From: Gordonia sp. OPL2
GTDB lineage: Bacteria > Actinomycetota > Actinomycetes > Mycobacteriales > Mycobacteriaceae
Direction of reading: 5' to 3'
DNA length: 64,000 nt
Assembly (NCBI RefSeq): GCF_003797825.1
Contig: NZ_RKME01000027.1
Span: 1-64,000 of the forward strand
Shown: positions 55,014 to 63,654 of the stretch, in pieces
Numbering within the stretch: position 1 is the stretch's first letter
Layout: every line of letters begins with the position of its first letter
The notes under the pieces: model-generated
What the model saw: the letters and a program-made list of their open reading frames with translations, nothing else
Told to the model about the DNA's origin: nothing
The model's database searches: none
Made by a program: the position numbers and the translations under genes

Positions 55014-56966
55014 GTGTATACGACGATGCCTCCATCACGGGACGACAAGGAGTCATTGGTCGGTCGCGCCCTCTCCGCGTGGCGCAATCGCGGTAACGAC
55101 CAGGCGGGGCAGGGCGGCCGCAGGGGCCCGGACGATTCCTGGGTGGAGAGCACGAAGGGCGACGACGCAGCGGTGACCGATTCGACGAACGCAGACGGTG
55201 TGACGGATTCGAGCGACGAGGGGACGGACGTCGACGCAACCGACGTCGACACCGACACCACTGCCGACAGCGCGGAGAGCGCCGAGGCGACCGAGACCGA
55301 GTCGGCAGAGGGCGAGTCGATTGAGACCGAGTCGGCAAACTCCGGTTCCCCAGATGCCGTCGAGAGCCCGTCCTCCGAGGACCCCGCCGAGGGCTCGGAC
55401 GACGAGACTGCCACGGGTGTCTCCGACGAGTCCACGACCGATGACGCCGACGAGTCCAGTCACGCCGACGGGTCCGGCGAGGCCACCGCCGAGCAGAAGC
55501 TCGACGAGTCTGCCGCGGCCAAGACCGCAGACACCGAGGCCGCAGATACCGAGAGTGCCGACGAGGCCGCGGCCGCCGGGGACGCAGACAGCGCATCTCC
55601 TGACGCCGTCGTAGCGGACGACGCCGAGACCGCTACCGAGTCGTCAGACACAGAGGCAGCGGCCACAGAGTCGGCGAACGCAGAGGTGGAGCAGCCGGAT
55701 CCGGTCGAGGCCGAATCGGAGTCCACGATCGAGACCGAGTCCGAGGACTCCGTACGTCCGGCCGACGAGACTCCCGACGCTGACACCGCCGATCCCGCGA
55801 CCGACAAATCCGACACCCCGGACACGACTCCCGCCCCGCCGGCCGCACGACCGAAACCCAAGGGCGGCCGAGGAATCGACTCCGCCACGAAGGTGATCCG
55901 GCGCGAGGACCTGCCCGACATCACCGAGCTCGAGGACCTCGACAGCATCGATGCCGTCGACGACGCATCGGCCACCGAGGACGCCGACGACGCGGACTCC
56001 ACGACGACCGAGACACCCGCAGCCAAGAAGTCGGGGATCGGACCGAGCGACTCCGCGACGACGGTCATCCGGCGCGACGACCTGCCGGACCCCGACGACC
56101 TCGACGATCTGTCCGAGATCGACGCCGTCGACGACAGTACGACCGGCGACACGTCCGCCGACGACACGACCCCGGTCCCGACCTCCGGCAAGGCCGCAGT
56201 CGAATCGCCGTCGGACCGCGACGCGGACGACGACACCGCCACGACCACGGCGTTCCCGGCCGACACCGATCCCGCGGCCGACCCGGACGACGACACCTCC
56301 ACCCGGCCGGTCACGAAGCCCACCCCCGCAGCGGGAGCGGCCGCAGCGGGGGCTGCCGCGGCAGCAGGCGCCGCTGCGGCGGGCGCGTCGTCGTCGGCAC
56401 CCGCGGACGCCAAGACCTCGGCCTCTCAGGGCTGGTCGACGACCGCTCACAAGCCTGAGGTGATCCCCGGCAAGGGCAAGGGTGACGGCCGGGACAAGGC
56501 CACCACCGCCTCCGCCCAGTCGACCGAATCGCGTGGGCGCAAGCGCTGGCCGCTGCTCCTCGGAGCCGCTGTGGTCGTCGTCATCGCCGCGGCGGCAGCG
56601 GTGTTCGCCTACCTCAACCTGCGTCCGCCGGCCCCCGCCGACGAGGCCGCCGACGCCGCCGAGAAGTTCTCGACCGCGCTCTACGAAGGTGATCTCGAGA
56701 CGCTCCGGACGGTGACCTGCGGCGAGCGCAACCAGTTCTACGCGTCGATCAGCGACTCCGACTTCCAGAAGATCTACGACGGCCAGAAGGCCCGCAACGA
56801 GCTCGTCCAGGTCAGCGAGGTGAAGGCCGTCAAGGTCACCGACGACGGCAATCAGGCGGTCGTCGAGGTCAACGCGGTGCACAGCGGGCGGCCCGCGGAT
56901 CCGCAGATCGTCACGATCAACCTGCAGAAGTCGGGCGATGATTGGAAGGTGTGCACGCCGCAGTGA
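55014..56966 (+). CDS. Large membrane protein with acidic low-complexity region and NTF2-like domain (Rv0361-like)
   Basis: A 650-residue protein. A basic start (~1-45) precedes a very acidic Asp/Glu/Ser/Thr/Ala region (~45-480). Within that region lie two near-copies of DSAT(K/T)VIRR(E/D)DLPD, each followed by an acidic run ending IDAVDD. An Ala-rich stretch, one membrane helix (~515-535, WPLLLGAAVVVVIAAAAAVF) and an extracytoplasmic domain of ~110 residues ending DWKVCTPQ follow. Rv0361 in M. tuberculosis has the same TM-plus-domain core and position. The acidic part is presumably cytoplasmic. GGAGAA precedes the GTG start. Function unknown. Confidence 0.8.
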   Translation: MYTTMPPSRDDKESLVGRALSAWRNRGNDQAGQGGRRGPDDSWVESTKGDDAAVTDSTNADGVTDSSDEGTDVDATDVDTDTTADSAESAEATETESAEGESIETESANSGSPDAVESPSSEDPAEGSDDETATGVSDESTTDDADESSHADGSGEATAEQKLDESAAAKTADTEAADTESADEAAAAGDADSASPDAVVADDAETATESSDTEAAATESANAEVEQPDPVEAESESTIETESEDSVRPADETPDADTADPATDKSDTPDTTPAPPAARPKPKGGRGIDSATKVIRREDLPDITELEDLDSIDAVDDASATEDADDADSTTTETPAAKKSGIGPSDSATTVIRRDDLPDPDDLDDLSEIDAVDDSTTGDTSADDTTPVPTSGKAAVESPSDRDADDDTATTTAFPADTDPAADPDDDTSTRPVTKPTPAAGAAAAGAAAAAGAAAAGASSSAPADAKTSASQGWSTTAHKPEVIPGKGKGDGRDKATTASAQSTESRGRKRWPLLLGAAVVVVIAAAAAVFAYLNLRPPAPADEAADAAEKFSTALYEGDLETLRTVTCGERNQFYASISDSDFQKIYDGQKARNELVQVSEVKAVKVTDDGNQAVVEVNAVHSGRPADPQIVTINLQKSGDDWKVCTPQ

Positions 56967-57244
56967 CCGGCAACGGACCCGCGACCCGCCTGCCACACCA
57001 CGACACCTGGGTGCACCACCACACCCCACCCGCTCCGCCTCGGACGGACTCGGACACACCTCCGACGACCCCTCAGGTCCTGTTCGAGCCACCGACCCGG
57101 CCGTTGCACATCCGGCGCAAGGCCGCACGCCCAGCGATGTCCACGCGGCCGCCGCGTCGTCGGATCGACCTCCCGGTCATCCTGGCCGCCCTCGTGATGC
57201 TCGCACTCGCGGTCGGCGTCGTCGTCGGCCTCGCAACACTCTGA
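56963..57244 (+). CDS. Small Pro-rich membrane protein
   Basis: A 93-residue protein beginning at a GTG that overlaps the preceding stop (GTGA). The N-terminal ~70 residues are rich in Pro, His, Arg and Thr. The last ~22 are one membrane helix (LPVILAALVMLALAVGVVVG). The coupling and clean C-terminal helix support a real gene. A tail-anchored protein of unknown role, likely a partner of the large upstream membrane protein. Confidence 0.65.
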   Translation: MTGNGPATRLPHHDTWVHHHTPPAPPRTDSDTPPTTPQVLFEPPTRPLHIRRKAARPAMSTRPPRRRIDLPVILAALVMLALAVGVVVGLATL

Positions 57245-57264
57245 CCAGGCCGTACCCGCAAACG

Positions 57265-57296
57265 CCGACAGCGCCCGGCGGACCGGGCGCTGTCGG
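57265..57296. terminator. Bidirectional hairpin terminator
   Basis: A perfect 14-bp stem, CCGACAGCGCCCGG, loop CGGA, then its complement. It lies between the small membrane-protein gene (ends 57244) and the convergent fba (ends 57320), so it can terminate both. Confidence 0.8.
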
Positions 57297-57319
57297 AGGA
57301 TGTCAGGTGACGCGAAGCG

Positions 57320-58357
57320 TCAGGCGCTGATCGACTTGCCGTTCGACTTGAGGTCGTTGCATGCCTCGACAACGCGCTCGGACATCGACGCCTCGGCCTT
57401 CTTCGACCAGCTGCGCGGGTCGTAGACCTTCTTGTTGCCGACGTCGCCGTCGACCTTGAGCACACCGTCGTAGTTGCTCAGCATGTGGCCGGCGACCGGG
57501 CGGGTGTAGGCGTACTGCGTGTCGGTGTCGACGTTCATCTTGACGACGCCGTAGCTCAGGGCTTCCTCGATCTCGCTCTTCAGCGATCCCGAACCGCCGT
57601 GGAACACGAAGTCGAAGGGCTTGCTGCCGTCGGCCAGGCCGAGCTTCTTGACCGCGACCTCCTGACCGGTGTTGAGCACGTCGGGACGCAGCTTCACGTT
57701 GCCCGGCTTGTACACGCCGTGGACGTTGCCGAAGGTGGCGGCCAACAGGTACCGGTTGCCGGAGTCGCTCGCACCGAGCGCCTCGAGGGTCTTCTCGAAG
57801 TCCTCCGGGGTGGTGAACAGCTTGTCGTTGATCTCGTTCTCGACGCCGTCCTCTTCACCGCCGACGACCCCGATCTCGATCTCCAGGATGATCTTGGCGG
57901 CACCGGCCTTCGCCAGCAGATCCTTCGCGATCTCGAGATTCTCGTCGAGCGGCACGGCACTGCCGTCCCACATGTGCGACTGGAACAGCGGGTTCTTGCC
58001 TGCGTCAACGCGCTCCTGCGAGATGGCCAGCAGCGGACGCACGTAGGTGTCCAGCTTGTCCTTCGGGCAGTGGTCCGTGTGCAGACCGATGGTGACGTCA
58101 TAACGGTCGGCGACCACATGGGCGAACTCGGCCAGCGCGACCCCGCCGGTCACCATGTCCTTCACGCCCAGGCCCGAACCGAATTCCGCGCCACCGGTCG
58201 AGAACTGGATGATCCCGTCACTGCCGGCGTCGGCGAAACCCTTGATCGCGGCATTGATCGTCGACGACGAGGTGCAGTTGATCGCGGGGAATGCGTATCC
58301 CCCCTTCTTCGCCTTGTCGAACATCTCTGCGTACTGCTCTGGCGTTGCAATGGGCAT
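57320..58357 (-). CDS. fba: Class II fructose-bisphosphate aldolase
   Basis: Splits or forms fructose 1,6-bisphosphate in glycolysis and gluconeogenesis. 345 residues with zinc ligands in TIGLHTDHCPKD, EIEIGVVGGEEDGVE, TFGNVHGVYKPGNVKL and the phosphate loop FVFHGGSGS, all class II features. Length equals mycobacterial Fba (Rv0363c). The usual mycobacterial neighbour mgtE (Rv0362) is missing here. It is followed on the other strand by the DUF368 gene. Confidence 0.97.
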   Translation of the reverse strand: MPIATPEQYAEMFDKAKKGGYAFPAINCTSSSTINAAIKGFADAGSDGIIQFSTGGAEFGSGLGVKDMVTGGVALAEFAHVVADRYDVTIGLHTDHCPKDKLDTYVRPLLAISQERVDAGKNPLFQSHMWDGSAVPLDENLEIAKDLLAKAGAAKIILEIEIGVVGGEEDGVENEINDKLFTTPEDFEKTLEALGASDSGNRYLLAATFGNVHGVYKPGNVKLRPDVLNTGQEVAVKKLGLADGSKPFDFVFHGGSGSLKSEIEEALSYGVVKMNVDTDTQYAYTRPVAGHMLSNYDGVLKVDGDVGNKKVYDPRSWSKKAEASMSERVVEACNDLKSNGKSISA

Positions 58358-58518
58358 CGACGAATCCTTCGCACGTAGGGGATCTCTCGCTGGCGCGAGT
58401 TGCCATCGCGTCTCAGTATGGCAGGTACCCCGGTCGCGCGGCGCGCCTGCATCGACACTCCGACGGCGCCGGCCGAGCGCGACTGCGAGCCCGTTATGCC
58501 CGATACGATGGCTCTGTG

Positions 58519-59493
58519 ATGGCCACCGAACCGTCCATCGATCCGGCCGCGGCGACCGCCGGGTCCCGTCCTCCGAAACCGACGATCGCGCGAACCGCCG
58601 GCAACGTGCTGCGCGGCGGGCTCATGGGATTGGCCGAGACCGTTCCCGGCGTGTCCGGCGGGACGGTCGCACTTGTCACGGGCATCTACAGCCGGCTGAT
58701 CGCGTCGGCGAAGGACCTCACCGACGTCCCGCGCCTGATGCTCACGCGCGGCGAGTGGCGTGACGCCGCACGGCGAGTCGACTGGTGGCTGATGCTGCCG
58801 GTCGCCGCGGGTATGGCGATCGCGGTCTTCTCGATCGCCGGCGTCATGGAGACGTTCGTCACGGAGCAGCCCGTCTACTCCAAGGCCTTGTTCATGGGGA
58901 TGATTGCGACGTCGATCGTCGTCCCGTTCCTCGAGATCCGTCCGGGCTCACTGGACACACGCCGCGCGAAGCTCAACGCCGCGGCGCTGTTCGTCGTCAT
59001 GGCGATCGCCGTGTTCGTCCTGACGTCGCTGCCGCGGACGGCCATCGACGACCCGCCGCTCGTGCTGGTGTTCTGCGCTGCGGCCATCGCGGTCTGCGCG
59101 CTCGTGTTGCCCGGAGTCTCCGGATCGTTCTTTCTGCTGGTCGTCGGGATCTACGCGCCGACGATGTCCGCCGTCGACGAACGAGACCTGTCCTATCTGG
59201 CGGTTTTCGCCCTCGGCGCTCTACTCGGACTGGTCACCTTCGTCCGCGTCCTCGAGTGGATCCTCGAACGACACCACACGGCCGCGATGATCGCGGCGGC
59301 CGGACTCCTGCTCGGTTCACTGCGCGCGCTGTGGCCGTGGCAGACGCCGGAGGGCCAGGCGCTCGGCATCGGCGACGAGTGGCCGGCCGCCCTCGGACTG
59401 TTCGTCCTGGGCGCGGCGGTGGTCGGTCTCGTCGCTTTCGCGCAACATCGGCTCTACGCGTCCGACGCCGCCGTGGACGACCGTTCGTCGTGA
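58519..59493 (+). CDS. DUF368 family polyprenyl-phosphate translocase-like protein (PopT family)
   Basis: A 324-residue protein with about eight to ten helices. The conserved repeats GLAETVPGVSGGTVALVTGIY (N-terminal half) and VLPGVSGSFFLLVVGIY (C-terminal half) define DUF368. Members of this family were shown in other bacteria to return undecaprenyl phosphate across the membrane for cell-wall synthesis. The neighbouring DedA gene belongs to the other family with that activity. A GTG at 58516 directly before the ATG is an alternative start. It is not part of the Rv0360-Rv0364 order in M. tuberculosis, so it is an addition here. Confidence 0.88.
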   Translation: MATEPSIDPAAATAGSRPPKPTIARTAGNVLRGGLMGLAETVPGVSGGTVALVTGIYSRLIASAKDLTDVPRLMLTRGEWRDAARRVDWWLMLPVAAGMAIAVFSIAGVMETFVTEQPVYSKALFMGMIATSIVVPFLEIRPGSLDTRRAKLNAAALFVVMAIAVFVLTSLPRTAIDDPPLVLVFCAAAIAVCALVLPGVSGSFFLLVVGIYAPTMSAVDERDLSYLAVFALGALLGLVTFVRVLEWILERHHTAAMIAAAGLLLGSLRALWPWQTPEGQALGIGDEWPAALGLFVLGAAVVGLVAFAQHRLYASDAAVDDRSS

Positions 59494-59574
59494 CGTGACC
59501 GGGTCGGTGTTTCCCAGGTTCCTCCCAGATCAGAAATGCGGTGGACGCCAGGAACCCAGGTACGCTAGGACCCC

Positions 59575-60330
59575 GTGATCGACACCGCGCTTGCCACCAC
59601 GACCACGAACCTGGCGTTGCTGCCCGGCTTCCTGGATCCCGTCAATCTGCTGAACTCCTTCGGCACCTGGGTCCTGGCCGGTCTGCTGCTGGTCGTCTTC
59701 ATCGAGTCGGGATTGCTGTTCCCGCTGCTCCCCGGTGACTCCCTGCTGTTCACCGCAGGTCTGATCGTCGCCGCGAAGTCCACCGATATCGAGCCGTTCG
59801 CGCCGCTGTGGGTGCTGTTGGTGACGATCCCGATCGCCGCGTTCCTCGGCGACCAGGTCGGATATTGGATCGGCAACCGGCTCGGATACTCACTCTTCAA
59901 GCCGGACGCGAAGGTCCTCAAGCAGTCCTACATCGAAGAGGCTCACGCGTTCTTCGAGAAGCACGGCCCGATCACCATCTTCCTCGCTCGGTTCGTCCCC
60001 ATCGTGCGGACCTACGCACCGCTCGTCGCGGGCGCCGCCAAGATGCGCTACTCGGTCTTCCTCACCTACAACGTCGTCGGCGCGATCGTCTGGGGTGCCG
60101 GCGTCACGCTGCTCGGTTACTTCCTCGGCCAGATCGCGTTCATCCGCGACAACGTCGACCTCATCTTCCTGCTGATCGTGTTCCTGTCGGTCATCCCGAT
60201 CATCAGCGAGATCGGCAAGCGCTACCTGCGCTCCCGCAAAACCGCCTCGAAGCCGTTGCCGGATCCGGAGTCCGCCCTCGACGACGACGCCCAGGCGCCG
60301 TCGAGCGATCCGTCCCGCCGGGGCCACTGA
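59575..60330 (+). CDS. DedA family membrane protein (UptA-like)
   Basis: A 251-residue protein with the DedA pattern: LVVFIESGLLFPLLPGDSLLFTAG, FLGDQVGYWIGNRLGYSLF, then HGPITIFLARFVPIVRTYAPLVAGAAKMRY with the essential acidic and arginine positions, and WGAGVTLLGYFLG. DedA proteins include undecaprenyl-phosphate translocases; some members have other or unknown substrates. GTG start. Matches Rv0364, next to fba. It ends in an acidic cytoplasmic tail and is followed by a strong hairpin. Confidence 0.92.
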   Translation: MIDTALATTTTNLALLPGFLDPVNLLNSFGTWVLAGLLLVVFIESGLLFPLLPGDSLLFTAGLIVAAKSTDIEPFAPLWVLLVTIPIAAFLGDQVGYWIGNRLGYSLFKPDAKVLKQSYIEEAHAFFEKHGPITIFLARFVPIVRTYAPLVAGAAKMRYSVFLTYNVVGAIVWGAGVTLLGYFLGQIAFIRDNVDLIFLLIVFLSVIPIISEIGKRYLRSRKTASKPLPDPESALDDDAQAPSSDPSRRGH

Positions 60331-60347
60331 CCGAAGACCTCACTCAG

Positions 60348-60400
60348 CGGTTGCGATCCGTTCCGCCTTCCGGAGCGGATCGCAACCGCTGTTTCGTCAG
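60348..60400. repeat. 53-bp direct repeat with hairpin, left copy
   Basis: CGGTTGCGATCCGTTCCGCC... to ...GTTTCGTCAG. Within it CGGTTGCGATCCG pairs with CGGATCGCAACCG, and extending by AG/CT gives a 15-bp stem, so it likely ends transcription of both the DedA gene and the convergent DUF559-type gene. The same sequence recurs at 61311-61363 with 50 of 53 bases identical. The last bases overlap the DUF559-type gene's stop codon. Confidence 0.85.
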
Positions 60401-61265
60401 AGCTGTCGGGACACCGCTCTCGCCACATGGTCCGCACGAGTCGCGATGTCCGTCCACGTGAAGTTCAGGGTCGTCCACCCCGCAGCAATCCACGCGTTCC
60501 GCTTCGTCCGGTCACGCTGAAACGTCTTCGCATCACGGTGGAACGCGAACCCGTCGATCTCGACGATGAGCGTCGACTCCTCGAAGACGAAGTCCGCTTC
60601 ATGCCCGCACACCTCGTGATTCGCCTTCCACCCGTCGATTCCGCGGCTTCGGAAGATCTCCGTCGTCACCCGCTCCGCCTCGCTGCGTGCCCCCGATTCC
60701 ATCGCTGCCAGAAGACGACGTGCCTCGCCCGAGCCGATCCGGCCCGGATACCGCGTATGAGCATCGGACAAGTCGTCAAGAGTGACATGGTCGAGAAGTA
60801 GGGCGTTGTCCATGACGGAGTTGCCGATGTCGATCGTGGCTTCGAGCACCGTCAACGCAGGCGTGGTGACGCGTAGTCCGTCCACCACGGTGATGTCCCG
60901 CTGGTCGAGAGTCCGGTGACGGACCCTGGTTCCGGGCGTGCTCCGGAGGTGGCGTCCCTTGGCGCTCGTCGTCACCGTGATCTGGCTCGGGAAGCCGGTC
61001 ACCAGTTTCGTCCACCACGCCGCGGTCCCGTCGCTCAGGACAGCGGTGCGGCCCACCGCGAGCGTGGCCTCGCGGTGGGCCGCGCGCGCAGGCTGCGGGG
61101 ATGATCCGCTGCGCGATAGACCCCCGCGACGACCCTGAGCCACTCCCCGGATTCGACGCGGCGCTGGATCCCCGACAGGCTCACCCCGAGTTCCTGGGCC
61201 TGCCATCGGGCGATCACTCCGTCTCGCTCCGCGAGGAAAGGCCGCAACCGATCCGCACCATCCAT
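60397..61265 (-). pseudogene. AbiEi-like/DUF559 (VSR-like) protein, interrupted by one frameshift
   Basis: The N-terminal winged helix (MDGADRLRPFLAERDGVIAR, QELGVSLSGIQRRV, VVAGVYRAADHP) is in one frame. The continuation (AAHREATLAVGRTAVLSDGT, AAWWTKLVTGF) and the C-terminal DUF559/VSR-type domain (HEADFVFEESTLIVEIDGFAFH, RDRTKRNAWIAAGWTTLNFTW) are in another. The break lies in a CGCGCGCGCGG run near 61077-61088; one added base joins the frames into a normal ~290-residue family protein. Such proteins are linked to type IV toxin-antitoxin or mobile-cassette genes. Flanked by 53-bp direct repeats. Confidence 0.8.
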
Positions 61266-61310
61266 GCGGATCTGACGCACGGGACCCGCGAGCGGTTCCA
61301 CCGTCGACGG

Positions 61311-61363
61311 CGGTTGCGATCCGTTCCGCCATCCGGAGTGGATCGCAACAGCTGTTTCGTCAG
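61311..61363. repeat. 53-bp direct repeat with hairpin, right copy
   Basis: Same sequence as 60348-60400 with three substitutions; the hairpin is kept with one or two mismatches. It lies between the DUF559-type gene's start and the end of the PAP2 phosphatase gene, and may act as terminator of the latter. The two copies are 963 bp apart and in the same direction. Confidence 0.85.
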
Positions 61364-61382
61364 GCGATGCCCCGCCTAGAGA

Positions 61383-62525
61383 TCACGGCTTCGCCGCGTA
61401 CGCCGCCGCCAGGTCGATCCGCAACCATCCGCCGTTGCGCCCCGCCTGATCCAGCGGGTAGCCGGAACGAATGGCGGTACGTCGCAGGATGTCCAGGCGC
61501 TGAGCATCGGAGAGTCCGGGGAACCGGCTGCGCAGCAGGGCCGCCGCCGACGGCGGGATGGAGTTCACCTGGCCGGGGTTGATCACGTCGAACCCGTACG
61601 TCATCAGCGCCCGGTGCTCGTTGACCGCCTGCTGGGTGGTGAGGTACGCGGTGTCGCGGGCGATGAACTCGTCGAGCGGAACGCCGACTGCCCGCTGCAG
61701 CTGATCGCGCAGCTGCACGCCGGCCTGGTCGACGAGCGCGGCGAAACCGGGGTCGCGCAGGCGTGCCGCCGCGATGTCCATGCCCATCAGGCGGCCACCC
61801 ATCACGTCGAGCGGGTAGTGCACACCGAGGACTATCCGTGAGCGCCCGATCTCGCCCGCCCGCGCGATGATCTGCGGCCCCAGTTCCGGCAGCCAGTACG
61901 CGAGCAGCGCCCCCTTCCAGTACGCCATGTTGGTGTGGCCCGACGGATACGATCCGTTGCCGGCCAGCTCGGCGTAGAGGTGTCCGCCCGGCTTGTCATA
62001 ACGCTTGATCGACGCCGGGGCGACGACGAACGGACGCGGGTTGTCGTAGATCTCCTTCTCCAGCAGCGTGGTCCCCAGCGGAAGCCCGGCACGGGCGGTG
62101 TCACCGCCGGCCAGTGCGTCGACCTTCGGCAGCCTGCCCGCGGCGAGCAACTGGCGGAACACCGTGCCCAGTCGGTCGCCGAGCGCCTCCGACAACGACA
62201 CCAGGCGGTCGTCGTAGTTGATCGCGATGGCATCGCGCTGCTGGGCGGCCGTGGCCGAGTTGTTGATCCGCACCACCTGGGCCAGGTTCGACGCGATGAC
62301 CGGACGATGCCGGGCGCGCAGATCCGAGAAGCCGTCCAGCACAGGCAGGTACGTGCCCGACGGCGGGACATCCGACGCATACGGGCCGACCAGCTGGGCC
62401 GGGATGAACCCGGCGGGCGCCATCGTCGGGGCGGCACCGGCACCTCCGCTCGCGAAGACACCCGTCAAGACGACGACGGAGGTCAGGACAGTGATGATCG
62501 CAGAGCGCAACCGCAGAGTCGACAC
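61383..62525 (-). CDS. Secreted PAP2-family (class A acid phosphatase-like) phosphatase
   Basis: A 380-residue exported protein. The signal peptide (SAIITVLTSVVVLTGVFASG, cleavage near AGAA) precedes a PAP2 domain with all three motifs: KEIYDNPRPF (KX6RP), YPSGHTNM (PSGH) and SRIVLGVHYPLDV (SRX5HX3D). A C-terminal ~100-residue extension follows. Likely a phosphomonoesterase acting outside the membrane; lipid phosphates are also possible. The GTG at 62523-62525 gives the clean signal peptide; earlier starts add a tail unlike any leader. Confidence 0.88.
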   Translation of the reverse strand: MSTLRLRSAIITVLTSVVVLTGVFASGGAGAAPTMAPAGFIPAQLVGPYASDVPPSGTYLPVLDGFSDLRARHRPVIASNLAQVVRINNSATAAQQRDAIAINYDDRLVSLSEALGDRLGTVFRQLLAAGRLPKVDALAGGDTARAGLPLGTTLLEKEIYDNPRPFVVAPASIKRYDKPGGHLYAELAGNGSYPSGHTNMAYWKGALLAYWLPELGPQIIARAGEIGRSRIVLGVHYPLDVMGGRLMGMDIAAARLRDPGFAALVDQAGVQLRDQLQRAVGVPLDEFIARDTAYLTTQQAVNEHRALMTYGFDVINPGQVNSIPPSAAALLRSRFPGLSDAQRLDILRRTAIRSGYPLDQAGRNGGWLRIDLAAAYAAKP

Positions 62526-62621
62526 GGCTGGTAACTCTTCCCGGGTCGACCCGATTGCGCAAGTGAATGATCGGTTACGGTGAGCCACGAACAGGTGCCC
62601 GCGACGACCCCGAGGTGACCG

Positions 62622-63605
62622 ATGACCGACACCGCCGCTCACGTCACCCGACTGTGGCGCCATCCGGTGAAGTCCATGGCGGGCGAAGCCCTCGACACCC
62701 TGACGTTCGGCGCCCGCGGGGTGCACGGGGACCGGTTGTGGGCGTTGCACGATGTCGAGCGCGACACCACGATCTCGGCCCGCCGACTACCCGCTGTGCT
62801 GCAGTTCTCCGCCCGCTACGACCAGCCGCCCGGCCCCGACGCCGGTCCGGGCCGAGCACCCGCGGTCATCGTGACCACACCGGACGGCGCCGAACACCAC
62901 AGCGACGATCCCGCCGTCCACGCCGCGCTGTCGTCGGCACTGGACCGCGAGGTCCGACTGGTGCCACTCCCCGATGAGCCACGCGCCCATCGACTCTCGT
63001 GGCGCGAACGCGCGGGATCGCTGACTCCGCAGGCCCTCGCCCGCGACCTCGGCATCGCATCCGACGAGCGACTGCCCAAGATCTCCGAGATGAACGCGCG
63101 GGCCCTGTCGACGCTCGCGCGCAACGCGACGCCGCCGGGGACCTTCGTCGACCTGTGCCCGGTCCATCTGCTCACCGAGGCCAGTGTCGCCACGATCGCC
63201 GAAGCCGTCGGCGAAGAGCGGCTCGACTCCCGCCGATTCCGGCCCAACGTTCTCGTCGGCGGCACCGACGACGGTCTACCCGAATCCGAATGGACCAACG
63301 CCACCGTCGATCTCGGAAGCGCACGGCTTCGGATCGTGATGAAGACCGTCCGATGTGTCGTGCCGAGCCGTGCCCACGTCGACCTCCCGCTCGACAAGCG
63401 GCTCACCCGCGCCGTCGCATCCACCTCCGATCGCTACCTCGGCGTCTATGCCGAGATCGTCCGAACCGGAGATGTCTCCATCGGCGACACCGTCACCGTC
63501 ACACCGCCGCGACCACCGACGCGGCTCCAACGTGTCGTCGGCGCAGGTCGAACCGTTGCTCTCGATTCGGCGAACCGAATGGCCGAGGCGCTGCGCAAGA
63601 TCTGA
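62622..63605 (+). CDS. MOSC domain protein with N-terminal MOSC beta-barrel
   Basis: A 327-residue protein. The N-terminal MOSC-N domain (VTRLWRHPVKSMAGEALDTL, TFGARGVHGDRLWAL) is followed by the MOSC domain (RRFRPNVLVGG, MKTVRCVVPSRA with the key cysteine). These proteins bind the molybdenum cofactor or carry sulfur; mARC-type relatives reduce N-hydroxylated compounds. The MOSC cysteine is present. The 3' end lies in a short tandem repeat that includes the stop codon. It is divergent from the phosphatase gene with 96 bases between. Confidence 0.88.
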   Translation: MTDTAAHVTRLWRHPVKSMAGEALDTLTFGARGVHGDRLWALHDVERDTTISARRLPAVLQFSARYDQPPGPDAGPGRAPAVIVTTPDGAEHHSDDPAVHAALSSALDREVRLVPLPDEPRAHRLSWRERAGSLTPQALARDLGIASDERLPKISEMNARALSTLARNATPPGTFVDLCPVHLLTEASVATIAEAVGEERLDSRRFRPNVLVGGTDDGLPESEWTNATVDLGSARLRIVMKTVRCVVPSRAHVDLPLDKRLTRAVASTSDRYLGVYAEIVRTGDVSIGDTVTVTPPRPPTRLQRVVGAGRTVALDSANRMAEALRKI

Positions 63606-63650
63606 GGTTGCGGCAGGATCTGAGGTTGCGGACCGGATCCGAGGTGGCAG
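63597..63650 (+). repeat. Three 18-bp tandem repeats at the MOSC gene end
   Basis: AAGATCTGAGGTTGCGGC, AGGATCTGAGGTTGCGGA and CCGGATCCGAGGTGGCAG follow each other. The first contains the TGA stop of the MOSC gene; the others fill the gap to the SpoU methyltransferase stop. Confidence 0.7.
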
Positions 63651-63654
63651 ACCG

